Assembly: GCA_039972875.1 (NCBI GenBank)
Contig: JBDWMA010000051.1
Span: forward strand, 1-64,000
Direction of reading: 5' to 3'
Length of the DNA stretch: 64,000 nucleotides
Source: Pseudoruegeria sp039972875
GTDB taxonomy: Bacteria > Pseudomonadota > Alphaproteobacteria > Rhodobacterales > Rhodobacteraceae
Part shown: positions 8,780 through 17,244 of the stretch, piece by piece
How the letters are laid out: each line of letters begins with the position of its first letter
How positions within the stretch are numbered: the stretch's first letter is position 1
Notes under the pieces: model-generated
Told to the model about the DNA's origin: nothing
The model's input: only the letters and a program-made list of their open reading frames with translations
The model's database searches: none
Translations under genes and position numbers: made by a program

Positions 8780-9103
8780 ATGCCAAAAATTTCAGCCAAC
8801 GCCCCGCTACAAACGGTCATCACCACGTTTGATGTAACGCCGGGATCCTGTCAGGATTTAATCGATCATGTACAGGACGCCTATGAAACTGTGATCCGAC
8901 ATCATCCCGGATTCATTGCCGCGGGATTACATGTGAATGATGCGCAAACGCGTGTCGCAATCTATTCGCAGTGGCAAAAACGCGAAGATTTTCAGGCGAT
9001 GTTACGTACTGACGAAATGCGTAAACGCAATCGCATGATCAATGACTTTTGCAAGAGTTTTGAACCAGTCATGTATGATGTTGTTCAGAGCTTTGATGAT
9101 TAA
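8780..9103 (+). CDS. Antibiotic biosynthesis monooxygenase (ABM)-fold protein
   Basis: A 107-residue protein with an excellent ribosome site (GAGGAGGAG) before ATG 8780. The pattern of a dimeric ferredoxin-like ABM domain is visible: TVITTFDVTPGSCQDLIDHV, HHPGFIAAGLHVN, VAIYSQWQKREDFQAML. Such small proteins are often heme-degrading or quinol-oxidising, or just bind ligands; no specific substrate can be given. It is 60 bases behind dacB and converges on the TerB-like gene. Confidence 0.8.
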   Translation: MPKISANAPLQTVITTFDVTPGSCQDLIDHVQDAYETVIRHHPGFIAAGLHVNDAQTRVAIYSQWQKREDFQAMLRTDEMRKRNRMINDFCKSFEPVMYDVVQSFDD

Positions 9104-9108
9104 ACCGG

Positions 9109-9131
9109 TGGGCGGCGTTATTCGCCGCCCA
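9109..9131. terminator. Bidirectional terminator hairpin
   Basis: TGGGCGGCG and CGCCGCCCA form a 9-bp stem around TTATT between two convergent stops (9103 and 9137). There is no long T run. Confidence 0.6.
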
Positions 9132-9136
9132 GCGTT

Positions 9137-9559
9137 TCATTCGGTCATGTGTCGGGCCCGCGCGCCACGTTCAATAGCTGCGGCGTGTAACCGGTCGATA
9201 TTCAACTCATAGCGAATTTCTTCGAGCAGCCGAAGTTCAGGCCCATGAAGTTTTCCGTCCGCAGCCGCCACATCCACGGCCATCGCATAGGCTGTTTCAT
9301 AAAGCGTTTCTGGAAGGTTCTCTTTGATGAGGCCGAACAGCGCGTCTAGGCCGTCTTCTTCCTCAAGCAAATCAAACACAACGTTGCTGACTGTGCTCAT
9401 GCGGTCCTGATCATAGCCTGCAAAGACTGGAAAGTGATTTACGATCCGTTGAATTGTCATCAATTCGCTCGTCCGCACGACCTCATCAGAGACGGATTCG
9501 GCGATCATGATTGCAACAAGGCAATCCTGCGGGGTCATAGCGTGTGGAATCTGGCTCAT
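9137..9559 (-). CDS. TerB-like (tellurite resistance TerB family) protein
   Basis: A 140-residue all-helical cytosolic protein. The paired acidic helices of the TerB fold are seen: CLVAIMIAESVSDEVVRTSELMTI and YAMAVDVAAADGKLHGPELRLLEEI, where conserved Asp/Glu residues may bind metal. ATG 9559 follows AGGACT. It is divergent from lysK. No other ter genes are nearby, so tellurite resistance itself is unlikely; stand-alone TerB proteins are generally uncharacterised. Confidence 0.82.
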   Translation of the reverse strand: MSQIPHAMTPQDCLVAIMIAESVSDEVVRTSELMTIQRIVNHFPVFAGYDQDRMSTVSNVVFDLLEEEDGLDALFGLIKENLPETLYETAYAMAVDVAAADGKLHGPELRLLEEIRYELNIDRLHAAAIERGARARHMTE

Positions 9560-9679
9560 GTTGAGTCCTTTTTCGATGCATATTGGGGGGCAGAATATTG
9601 ACGTGGGGCAGGGGGAGCAATAGGAGACAGAACGTTGTGGCATGGGGCCGCAATTTAAATATAGATAAAGTTGGATGAC

Positions 9680-11323
9680 ATGTCTGATCTTCGCGATACC
9701 GCAATGAGTTCGAAAGCCTGGCCCTTTGAAGAAGCGCGCCGGGTGCTCAAACGCTATGCGAAGGAGCCGCCGAAGAAAGGATATGTTCTATTCCAGACTG
9801 GTTACGGCCCGTCTGGCCTGCCACATATTGGAACATTTGGTGAAGTCGCACGGACCACAATGGTGCTCCGCGCGTTTGAGAAGATTTCAGACATTCCAAC
9901 AAAGTTGATTTGTTTTTCTGATGACATGGATGGTTTTCGTAAAGTGCCAACCAATGTTCCGATGCAAGACGAATTGGCAATGGATCTGAACTTGCCGCTG
10001 ACCAAAGTGCGCGATCCGTTCGGCACACACAAAGGGTTTGCCCAGCACAACAACGCGCGTCTTTGTGATTTTCTGGATGGATTTGGATTCGAATATGAGT
10101 TTGCCTCTTCCACTGAATATTACACTTCCGGTCGATTCGATGAGATGCTTTTGCGGGCGTTAGAACGGTTCGATAAATTGCAGGCGATTATGTTGCCCAC
10201 TTTGGGAGAAGAGCGTCAGGCGACCTATTCACCGTTTTTACCGATAAGCCCAAAAACCGGCCATGTTCTTCAGGTTCCTACGTTAGAACGCAATGTCGCC
10301 AAGGGCACGATTGTTTATGAAGAGCCCGACGGTGAACGGGTTGAGATCCCTGTCACCGGTGGCAACGTTAAAATGCAGTGGAAGCCTGACTGGGCAATGC
10401 GGTGGGCTGCACTTGGTGTGGACTATGAAATGTCTGGCAAAGATTTGATTGATTCCGTCACGCAAGCCAGCAAAATTTGCCGGGCTCTTGGTGAGCGTCC
10501 TCCAGAAGCACTGACCTATGAGTTGTTCAACGATGAGTTGGGTCAAAAGATTTCCAAATCCAAAGGCAACGGTTTGTCGATGGAAGAGTGGTTGACCTAT
10601 GCAGCGCCGGAAAGCCTGCAGTATTTCATGTATCTAAAACCCAAAACCGCGAAACGGCTGTATTTCGATGTGATTCCCAAAGCTGTGGATGAATACCACC
10701 AGCAATTACGGGCTTATCCGGATCAGGATGCCAAGGCAAAATTTGCCAATCCAGTGTTCCATATTCACGGTCACAATGTCCCCGCATCGGATATGGTGGT
10801 TCCATTCTCGATGCTTTTGAACTTGGCATCTGTATCAGCGGCTGAGGACAAAGATGCCCTTTGGGGATACATTCAGCGATATGCGCCCGAAGCGACTGCA
10901 GAACGCAATCCGCAGCTTGATCATGCGGCTGGATTTGCGGTTCGGTACTACAATGATTTTGTAAAACCAACCAAAACCTATCGTGCCGCGAACGATCAGG
11001 AAAGAGATGCACTGGCGGACCTTGTGGCGGGGTTGAACGATGTAGATGTGGCGAAAGCTATGATCGAAAAGAAAAATGCTGCGATGGGCAATGAAGCGGA
11101 TTTGTCGGGCTTTGGTTTGGGCACTGCCGAGGATTTGCAATCACTGGTTTTTGCCGTTGGAAAAAATCACGGTTATTCCAATCTGCGTGAATGGTTTGGC
11201 GCAATTTATGAGATTCTGATGGGCGCGTCCCAGGGGCCAAGATTCGGGAGCTTTATTGCGCTCTATGGTGTGGATGAAACTGTTGCTTTGATCGAACGGG
11301 CACTGGGCGGAAAATTGAGTTGA
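9680..11323 (+). CDS. lysK: Lysyl-tRNA synthetase, class I
   Basis: A 547-residue synthetase of the class I type found in archaea and alphaproteobacteria in place of the common class II enzyme. The HIGH-like motif GPSGLPHIG lies at residues 43-51 and the KMSKS-like motif is KISKSKGNG. ATG 9680 starts MSDLRDTA; a TTG three codons earlier is in frame but less likely. A strong terminator follows at 11342. The enzyme attaches lysine to tRNA-Lys. Confidence 0.95.
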   Translation: MSDLRDTAMSSKAWPFEEARRVLKRYAKEPPKKGYVLFQTGYGPSGLPHIGTFGEVARTTMVLRAFEKISDIPTKLICFSDDMDGFRKVPTNVPMQDELAMDLNLPLTKVRDPFGTHKGFAQHNNARLCDFLDGFGFEYEFASSTEYYTSGRFDEMLLRALERFDKLQAIMLPTLGEERQATYSPFLPISPKTGHVLQVPTLERNVAKGTIVYEEPDGERVEIPVTGGNVKMQWKPDWAMRWAALGVDYEMSGKDLIDSVTQASKICRALGERPPEALTYELFNDELGQKISKSKGNGLSMEEWLTYAAPESLQYFMYLKPKTAKRLYFDVIPKAVDEYHQQLRAYPDQDAKAKFANPVFHIHGHNVPASDMVVPFSMLLNLASVSAAEDKDALWGYIQRYAPEATAERNPQLDHAAGFAVRYYNDFVKPTKTYRAANDQERDALADLVAGLNDVDVAKAMIEKKNAAMGNEADLSGFGLGTAEDLQSLVFAVGKNHGYSNLREWFGAIYEILMGASQGPRFGSFIALYGVDETVALIERALGGKLS

Positions 11324-11341
11324 TCTTTTAGACAATCAAGC

Positions 11342-11379
11342 AAAATGGGCCACCCAAAAGGGTGGCCCATTTTGTTTTG
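11342..11379 (+). terminator. Rho-independent terminator of lysK
   Basis: AAAATGGGCCACCC, loop AAAA, GGGTGGCCCATTTT form a perfect 14-bp stem followed by GTTTTG, 19 bases after the stop. Confidence 0.85.
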
Positions 11380-11465
11380 GGGTACCGTACGTTGGGATAG
11401 AGTTGAGTTAACGTTTTTAAGGGAAATTGTGGCTCCATGAACAGGCAACCAAAGTGGAGACAATC

Positions 11466-11729
11466 ATGCCTATCGACAAATTTGAAGATTACACCGCTGG
11501 GCTTGAAAGCCCACCCACGTATATCTCGGATATTGTTCCCGATGACGTCAGTGATTTAGCCTCTGCTACCAGGGCTATAAATGTTGCAGCGCCTGGTGTT
11601 GTCCAAGTGACAACAACCGAGGGTTCGATATCGAACGTGTTTATCGCCGCAGGCGTAGCTTTTCCATTACGTGTGATTAAAGTTTGGGCGACTGGTACGA
11701 CGGCAATTGGTATTCGGGGGCTATATTAA
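11466..11729 (+). CDS. ghsA: GTA head-spike base protein, GhsA homologue (RCAP_rcc01079 family)
   Basis: An 87-residue protein with GGAGA before ATG 11466. It resembles the spike base family named after Rhodobacter capsulatus rcc01079: DFVP-like IVPDD near residue 23, then VTTTEGSISNVFIAAGVAFPLRVIKVWATGTTAIGIRGLY, where the G..FP.RV..V.ATGTTA.G...LY ending is the family mark. In R. capsulatus GhsA and GhsB form spikes on GTA capsids that bind the capsule of recipient cells. The stop overlaps the start of the next gene by one base. The main GTA capsid cluster is not in the window, as expected for this separate locus. Confidence 0.75.
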   Translation: MPIDKFEDYTAGLESPPTYISDIVPDDVSDLASATRAINVAAPGVVQVTTTEGSISNVFIAAGVAFPLRVIKVWATGTTAIGIRGLY

Positions 11730-12679
11730 TGAATGTTGCCTTGGGTGTGGCTCTGGGGGCTGCCACGGTAACTCAGCCTGATTTTTCGGCGGATTTTGTT
11801 TCAGAGATTTATTATAAAAATGGTGTCTCTGATTTTGAGAGTTGTTTTAGTTTTTCAAGAGGGTCCAATGCGACGTTTGATCAGTTTGATAGCGGTTTGA
11901 CGCATGTTGATAACGACACCATTCGGCAATTCGACTGTGGGATCATTCTTGAAAATTCGGCTGTAAATCATGTCCGTAATTCCGAAGATTTGACTACGTC
12001 GAGCTGGCCATTGGTCAATATGAGTGTGATCAATGTCGGGACTATTATGGGGTATAATTTTTATAGGATTGAAAATGTTTCTTCTGGCAAAAGTTTTGTC
12101 GGAGATCAAAATGCATCTGTTCTATTTTCGGCAGGTGATCGTGTATCTTGCAGTATTGTATTTCGGCAAAATGTTGAGTCGGTTCTGGGAACACGGTTGC
12201 GGCTTCAGGTGATAGGCACGATTGAGGCATCGGTTTATGCTGATGTTGATTTGGCGACGGCAGATATTATAGCAACTGGGGGCGGTGTGATTGGCGAACC
12301 CATTTTAGAGGAAATCGCGGTGGGAACTTACCGGCTTTCATTGTGGACGGAAGCAAGTTCCGAGGGCTATGCCTATTTGCGGGCGACCTTATTGGATGCG
12401 ATTGGGCACCCACAGGTTGGGGGGCACAAAGCTGATATTGCCGCACCGCAAATCAGCGAGTCTTTTTCAAGTTACATTCCGACATCAGGCACTGCGCAAA
12501 CGCGTAATGCAGATGAGTTGAAAATTTTTCTAAGTCCTAATGTATATGACGTAATGATTACATATTCAGACCTATCAACGGCGCAATATTTTGATGAACC
12601 TATAGATGAAAATGGTTGGACCGTTCCATTGGACGATGAGCGATTATGTGTCAGATCTATCACGTGCACGAGGGTCTAA
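11729..12679 (+). CDS. ghsB: GTA head-spike fibre protein, GhsB homologue
   Basis: A 316-residue protein coupled to ghsA through TAATG; an earlier ATG at 11684 would overlap ghsA and is less likely. The head-spike-fibre signature is seen: FSRGSNATFDQFDSGLTHV, GIILENSAVNHVRNSEDL, a lectin-like middle (GYAYLRATLL), and SYIPTSGTAQTRNADEL near residue 250. The C-terminal 60 residues resemble the partial protein at the left edge of the window. By analogy it would be the fibre that contacts the polysaccharide of the recipient. AT-richer and less biased in codons than its neighbours, as often seen for fibre genes. No terminator with a T run follows directly. Confidence 0.72.
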   Translation: MNVALGVALGAATVTQPDFSADFVSEIYYKNGVSDFESCFSFSRGSNATFDQFDSGLTHVDNDTIRQFDCGIILENSAVNHVRNSEDLTTSSWPLVNMSVINVGTIMGYNFYRIENVSSGKSFVGDQNASVLFSAGDRVSCSIVFRQNVESVLGTRLRLQVIGTIEASVYADVDLATADIIATGGGVIGEPILEEIAVGTYRLSLWTEASSEGYAYLRATLLDAIGHPQVGGHKADIAAPQISESFSSYIPTSGTAQTRNADELKIFLSPNVYDVMITYSDLSTAQYFDEPIDENGWTVPLDDERLCVRSITCTRV

Positions 12680-12952
12680 GGGTTATTTTGGTGATACTCA
12701 ATTCCACGGATGAGTGCTTTGAGCGCAGTTGGAAAAAGAGAATTTTTGGAAGAAGCCATTTTTACATCTATGAAAACTCAATGAAACTGGGATTTTAGCC
12801 TCAATTGTTGATGCGGATGATCACATTTACTTGATGGAAGCTGCTGAAAGAATTGGAATGGTCAATAGAGTCTTCTGCAAAATTATTAAAAAAACACCAT
12901 TGACCGGATAGGTGTTTATACGTCAATTTGTGTCAGCCGAATAGGTGACCAC
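12680..12952. other. Intergenic stretch between ghsB and the nrdJ leader
   Basis: No open frame of note and no homology I recognise. It is A/T-rich and holds one hairpin (12892-12917) whose T run lies on the minus strand. Possibly decayed sequence. Confidence 0.4.
12892..12917 (-). terminator. Hairpin with T run on the minus strand, no matching gene
   Basis: Read on the minus strand, AAACACC and GGTGTTT form a 7-bp stem with a 12-base loop, followed by a run of T and TTAATAATTT. No minus-strand gene ends here, so either an unannotated antisense RNA or chance. Confidence 0.35.
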
Positions 12953-12958
12953 TATATT
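12928..12958 (+). promoter_or_regulatory. Candidate promoter of nrdJ
   Basis: TTGTGT at 12928 and TATATT at 12953, spaced by 19 bases, slightly long for sigma-70. It would start a leader of about 175 bases before the nrdJ ATG. Confidence 0.35.
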
Positions 12959-12964
12959 TAGTGT

Positions 12965-13138
12965 TGACCCGCAAGAGCACCTTTAACGAAGCGTCCTGTC
13001 TAAAAGAACAGGAAACACTGGCGCAAAGTCAGTGGCCAAAAGGGTTTTGCGTTGCGTGGGGATCGGCAAAGCGTGCGGAATAAGGACGGAGAAGTCTATG
13101 ACCGCAGACTGGCAAAATGCACGACGGGGCAGACTGAC
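12965..13138 (+). ncRNA. Candidate structured 5' leader of nrdJ
   Basis: About 175 bases lie between the likely promoter and ATG 13139, rich in complementary segments: TCCTGT/ACAGGA (12994-12999 with 13008-13013), CACTG/CAGTG (13016-13020 with 13030-13034), CAAAA/TTTTG (13037-13041 with 13045-13049), and TGCGG/CCGCA (13074-13078 with 13102-13106), the last able to compete with AGTCT/AGACT (13093-13097 with 13106-13110). Since NrdJ needs adenosylcobalamin, a regulatory leader is plausible, but the conserved B12-box order of the cobalamin riboswitch is not visible. Confidence 0.4.
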
Positions 13139-16100
13139 ATGAAAATTGAGCGTAATTTTACTGAAGCTGGGCGCGACGCTTACGCAGCGTTGACCTTTAC
13201 GGAAACGTCTTCAGAAATCAAAAACCCAGATGGGACTGTTGTGTTCAGCCAGCCCAATCTTGAGGTGCCGAATACATGGAGCCAAGTAGCCTCTGATGTG
13301 ATCGCTCAGAAATATTTCCGCAAGGCCGGGGTGCCTGCGCGGCTAAAGACAGTGCGCGAAAAAGATGTGCCGTCTTTCCTCTGGCGGTCCGTACCGGATG
13401 AGGTTGCTCTGGCGGATTTGCCAGAGGATGAGCGGTTTGGTGGCGAAACCTCCGCCAAACAAGTATTTGACCGTCTGGCAGGTGCTTGGGCTTATTGGGG
13501 ATGGAAGGGTGGCTATTTCTCAACAGAAGAAGATGCGCGCACCTATTTCGACGAAATGCGCTACATGCTCGCGACACAGCGGGCTGCACCGAATTCGCCT
13601 CAGTGGTTTAACACTGGATTGCATTGGGCTTATGGAATCGATGGGCCGGGGCAGGGACATTTTTATGTCGACTATAAAACCGGGAAATTGACCAAGTCCA
13701 AATCCTCCTACGAGCATCCCCAACCACATGCATGTTTCATTCAATCTGTGGCCGATGATTTGGTCAGCGAGGGTGGAATCATGGACCTTTGGGTGCGTGA
13801 AGCGCGTCTGTTTAAATATGGCTCTGGTACAGGTACGAATTTCTCGTCATTACGCGCCGAGGGTGAGACCCTGTCTGGAGGTGGTAAATCCTCTGGTCTT
13901 ATGGGGTTTCTGAAGATCGGGGACCGAGCTGCGGGTGCGATAAAATCTGGTGGTACTACACGTCGTGCTGCAAAGATGGTGATTTGTGATGCGGACCATC
14001 CTGACGTCGAAGAGTTCATCAATTGGAAAGTGATTGAAGAGCAGAAAGTCGCCAGCATCGTGGCAGGTTCCAAGATGCACGAAGAGAAATTGAATGAGAT
14101 CTTTGCCGCAATTGGAACGTGGGATGGCAAGGCCGAAGATGCCTATGACCCAAAAGTAAACGACGGTTTAAAGGCGGCGGTTCGAGCAGCAAAAAAAGTA
14201 TCTATTCCAGAGACCTACGTTAAGCGTGTGTTAGATTACGCTAAGCAAGGCTATGACAACATCGAGTTCCCAACCTATGATACGGACTGGGATTCTGAAG
14301 CCTATTCGTCTGTCTCGGGTCAAAACTCAAATAACTCTATCCGTGTGACGGACGCGTTCTTACAAGCGGTGAAAGATGACGCAGATTGGGAGCTGATCCG
14401 CCGGACCGATGGAAAAGTAGCCAAAACAATCAAAGCGCGTGATCTGTGGGAGCAAGTCGGGCATGCGGCTTGGGCCTGCGCCGATCCAGGCATTCAGTAT
14501 CATGACACTGTTAATGCGTGGCATACTTGCCCAGAAGATGGTGCTATCCGAGGGTCAAACCCGTGTTCCGAATACATGTTCCTTGATGACACGGCATGTA
14601 ACCTTGCGTCGATGAATTTGCTGACGTTCTATAAAGACGGCGTATTTCAGGTGGAGGATTATATCCACGCCACACGTCTGTGGACGTTGACACTGGAAAT
14701 CTCTGTGACCATGGCGCAATTCCCGTCAAAGGAAATCGCACAGTTGTCCTATGATTTTCGGACGCTCGGCTTGGGATACGCTAATATCGGCGGTCTGCTG
14801 ATGCATATGGGCTATTCCTACGACTCTGTAGAGGGGCGAGCGCTTTGTGGAACATTGACCGCGATCATGACCGGAGAATCTTATGCAACTTCGGCTGAAA
14901 TTGCCTCTGAGTTAGGGGCATTCGACGGATATGCACGCAATGCGGATCACATGTTGCGGGTTATGCGCAATCACCGGTCTGCAGCCTATGGAAAAACGGA
15001 AGGGTACGAAGAGCTTGCCGTAAAACCAGTGGCTTTAGATCACGGTAATTGCCCTGATGCACGCCTTGTTGAGATCGCAAAACGCACGTGGGACAAGGCC
15101 CTTACACAAGGGGAACTGCACGGGTATCGTAACGCGCAGACAACAGTGATTGCGCCGACAGGTACAATTGGCTTGGTCATGGATTGTGACACCACTGGGA
15201 TTGAGCCAGATTTTGCACTGGTCAAATTCAAGAAGCTTGCCGGTGGTGGGTACTTTAAAATTATCAATCGATCGGTTCCGGGGGCGCTGGAAACGCTGGG
15301 GTATGGATCCGCGAAAATCGAAGAGATTGTCTCTTATGCCGTTGGGCATGCATCTCTCGGTAATGCGCCAGTGATCAATAATACGTCTTTGGTCGGGCAC
15401 GGTTTTGGGCAAGAAGAACTGAAAAAGATCGAGGCGGCATTGCCAACAGCCTTTGATATCCGGTTTGTCTTTAACCAATGGACATTGGGCCAGACTTTTT
15501 GCACGAAGACATTGGGCATACCGGCTGATAAGTTGAACGACCCGAGCTTTGATCTGTTGCGCCATCTTGGGTTTAGCAAGGCCGATATTGACGCTGCAAA
15601 CGATCATGTTTGTGGAACGATGACCTTAGAAGGGGCACCGTTCCTTAAAGAAGAGCACTACGCAATATTTGATTGTGCCAACCCTTGCGGGAAAAAAGGC
15701 AAGCGTTTCCTGAGTGTTGATAGCCACATTTATATGATGGCTGCGGCTCAGAGCTTTATTTCGGGTGCCATTTCCAAAACCATCAATATGCCCAATGACG
15801 CAACCATTGAGGATTGTCAGGAGGCCTATGAGCTATCCTGGAGCCTTGGTGTCAAAGCCAATGCGCTGTATCGGGATGGCTCTAAGTTGTCGCAACCATT
15901 GGCCGCTGCGCTGGTTGAAGATGATGAGGAAGCTGAAGAAACCCTTGCAACGGGATCCACGCAGGAAAAGGCAACGGTTTTGGCTGAAAAGGTGGTTGAA
16001 AAGATCATCATCAAAGAAATCGCCAAGAGCCAGCGCGAAAAAATGCCGGAGCGTCGAAAAGGGTATACGCAGAAGGCCATTGTTGGCGGCCACAAAGTAT

Positions 16101-16822
16101 ATCTGCGGACAGGCGAGTATAAAGACGGTTCTTTGGGCGAAATCTTTATCGATATGCATAAAGAGGGCGCTGGTTTCCGAGCCATGATGAACAACTTTGC
16201 CATCGCGGTGTCTGTTGGTCTGCAATATGGCGTGCCACTGGAAGAGTTCGTGGATGCGTTTACCTTTACCAAGTTTGAACCTGCCGGCATGGTTCAAGGC
16301 AATGACAGCATCAAAAATGCGACGTCTATTCTGGACTATATTTTTCGTGAGTTGGCGGTATCCTATTTGGATCGAACCGACCTTGCACATGTGAAGCCAC
16401 AGGGTGCAACATTTGATGATATTGGTCGCGGCGAAGAAGAAGGTGTGTCGAATGTCGCTGAAATCAGTGAAACGGCGGCATCTCGGTCTCTTGAAGTGTT
16501 GAAGCAGATTTCCTCTACGGGTTATCTCAGGAAACGGGTGCCGCAAGATCTAGTCGTGCTTCAAGGGGGAATTGGCGGAACCGCATTGAATGGTTCTGAT
16601 GATCCAGTTGCTGCCTTGCAGGCGCTGGTTCCCGATATTGGCGATGAAAATGTCGCAACCACAGCCTTGTCAAGCGGGAGCGTTTCCATGGATGCGCGCG
16701 CGCAAGCTAAGATGCAAGGCTATGAAGGTGATCCTTGCGGGGATTGCGGAAACTATACTTTGGTGCGCAACGGCACCTGTATGAAATGTAACACCTGCGG
16801 AGGGACTTCTGGTTGCTCCTAA
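13139..16822 (+). CDS. nrdJ: Adenosylcobalamin-dependent ribonucleotide reductase (class II)
   Basis: A 1227-residue cytosolic enzyme that makes deoxyribonucleotides with B12 as radical source, needing no oxygen and no second subunit. Visible features: PHACF with active-site Cys199, NPCSE with the thiyl-radical Cys476, TACNLASM, and the ATP-like PTGTIGLVMDCDTTG loop. After a charged linker comes a TSCPD domain (KVYLRTGEYKDGSLGEIF) and a C-terminal cysteine-rich ribbon (CGDCGNY, CMKCNTCGG) that likely feeds electrons. ATG 13139 starts the conserved MKIERNFT; the in-frame extension upstream is leader. The ribosome site is weak, consistent with control at the leader. Confidence 0.95.
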   Translation: MKIERNFTEAGRDAYAALTFTETSSEIKNPDGTVVFSQPNLEVPNTWSQVASDVIAQKYFRKAGVPARLKTVREKDVPSFLWRSVPDEVALADLPEDERFGGETSAKQVFDRLAGAWAYWGWKGGYFSTEEDARTYFDEMRYMLATQRAAPNSPQWFNTGLHWAYGIDGPGQGHFYVDYKTGKLTKSKSSYEHPQPHACFIQSVADDLVSEGGIMDLWVREARLFKYGSGTGTNFSSLRAEGETLSGGGKSSGLMGFLKIGDRAAGAIKSGGTTRRAAKMVICDADHPDVEEFINWKVIEEQKVASIVAGSKMHEEKLNEIFAAIGTWDGKAEDAYDPKVNDGLKAAVRAAKKVSIPETYVKRVLDYAKQGYDNIEFPTYDTDWDSEAYSSVSGQNSNNSIRVTDAFLQAVKDDADWELIRRTDGKVAKTIKARDLWEQVGHAAWACADPGIQYHDTVNAWHTCPEDGAIRGSNPCSEYMFLDDTACNLASMNLLTFYKDGVFQVEDYIHATRLWTLTLEISVTMAQFPSKEIAQLSYDFRTLGLGYANIGGLLMHMGYSYDSVEGRALCGTLTAIMTGESYATSAEIASELGAFDGYARNADHMLRVMRNHRSAAYGKTEGYEELAVKPVALDHGNCPDARLVEIAKRTWDKALTQGELHGYRNAQTTVIAPTGTIGLVMDCDTTGIEPDFALVKFKKLAGGGYFKIINRSVPGALETLGYGSAKIEEIVSYAVGHASLGNAPVINNTSLVGHGFGQEELKKIEAALPTAFDIRFVFNQWTLGQTFCTKTLGIPADKLNDPSFDLLRHLGFSKADIDAANDHVCGTMTLEGAPFLKEEHYAIFDCANPCGKKGKRFLSVDSHIYMMAAAQSFISGAISKTINMPNDATIEDCQEAYELSWSLGVKANALYRDGSKLSQPLAAALVEDDEEAEETLATGSTQEKATVLAEKVVEKIIIKEIAKSQREKMPERRKGYTQKAIVGGHKVYLRTGEYKDGSLGEIFIDMHKEGAGFRAMMNNFAIAVSVGLQYGVPLEEFVDAFTFTKFEPAGMVQGNDSIKNATSILDYIFRELAVSYLDRTDLAHVKPQGATFDDIGRGEEEGVSNVAEISETAASRSLEVLKQISSTGYLRKRVPQDLVVLQGGIGGTALNGSDDPVAALQALVPDIGDENVATTALSSGSVSMDARAQAKMQGYEGDPCGDCGNYTLVRNGTCMKCNTCGGTSGCS

Positions 16823-16918
16823 CAGGTATTCCGAGGTGGGTGCGCTCACCTCTGATGCGGATCAGGCCACAGGCAAAAAACACGGGCGGTAATCAATGAT
16901 GAGCCTGATCAGCAAAAC
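16823..16918 (+). other. 3' region of nrdJ with two inverted repeats
   Basis: GAGGTG (16833-16838) pairs with CACCTC (16847-16852), and GATCAGGC (16860-16867) with GCCTGATC (16903-16910), just ahead of the terminator. They may fold into a stable 3' end of the mRNA. Confidence 0.4.
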
Positions 16919-16946
16919 TGGGGCGCTTCGGCGCCCCATTTTCTTT
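16919..16946 (+). terminator. Rho-independent terminator of nrdJ
   Basis: TGGGGCGC, loop TTCG, GCGCCCCA form a perfect 8-bp stem followed by TTTTCTTTG. Confidence 0.85.
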
Positions 16947-17143
16947 GTGGACCGCACATCATGGGACGCTGCCCCAAACTCTGAAATTGCATTGCCCAAA
17001 TAAAATGCTTGGCGCGCATTTGTCTGTGTTTACCAATTGGGTACTGTAAGTTTTTACGATTATTGCGGGGATAAGTCTGGAACTGGTCTTGCTCCTCTCT
17101 TCGGCAAAGGGCATTCTTAGGCAAAAGAATAAAATCCGTAGCG

Positions 17144-17170
17144 CTTGAAACGGCTGTGAAAAAGCCCAGT
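17144..17170 (+). promoter_or_regulatory. Candidate heat-shock (RpoH) promoter of lon
   Basis: CTTGAAA (17144-17150), 14 bases, then CCCAGT followed by TTATA (17165-17175). This is close to the sigma-32 consensus CTTGAAA with CCCCAT at 13-15 bases. It lies about 70 bases before the lon start, and lon is a classic heat-shock gene. The rest of 16947-17244 shows nothing else. Confidence 0.45.
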
Positions 17171-17244
17171 TTATAAGCCTGACCGGAGGGGATGAGGTTG
17201 CCACACATTGGGACTTTGTCTTCTTGCCAAGAAAAGGAATGAGC

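Noticed and set aside
11408..11420. CtrA-like site (two TTAA) before ghsA
   Set aside because: The spacing between TTAA half-sites is 5 bases, while the CtrA consensus needs 7.
13030..13036. GCCACTG of the cobalamin riboswitch core near nrdJ
   Set aside because: It occurs only on the opposite strand (as CAGTGGC on the sense strand), and the other conserved blocks are missing.
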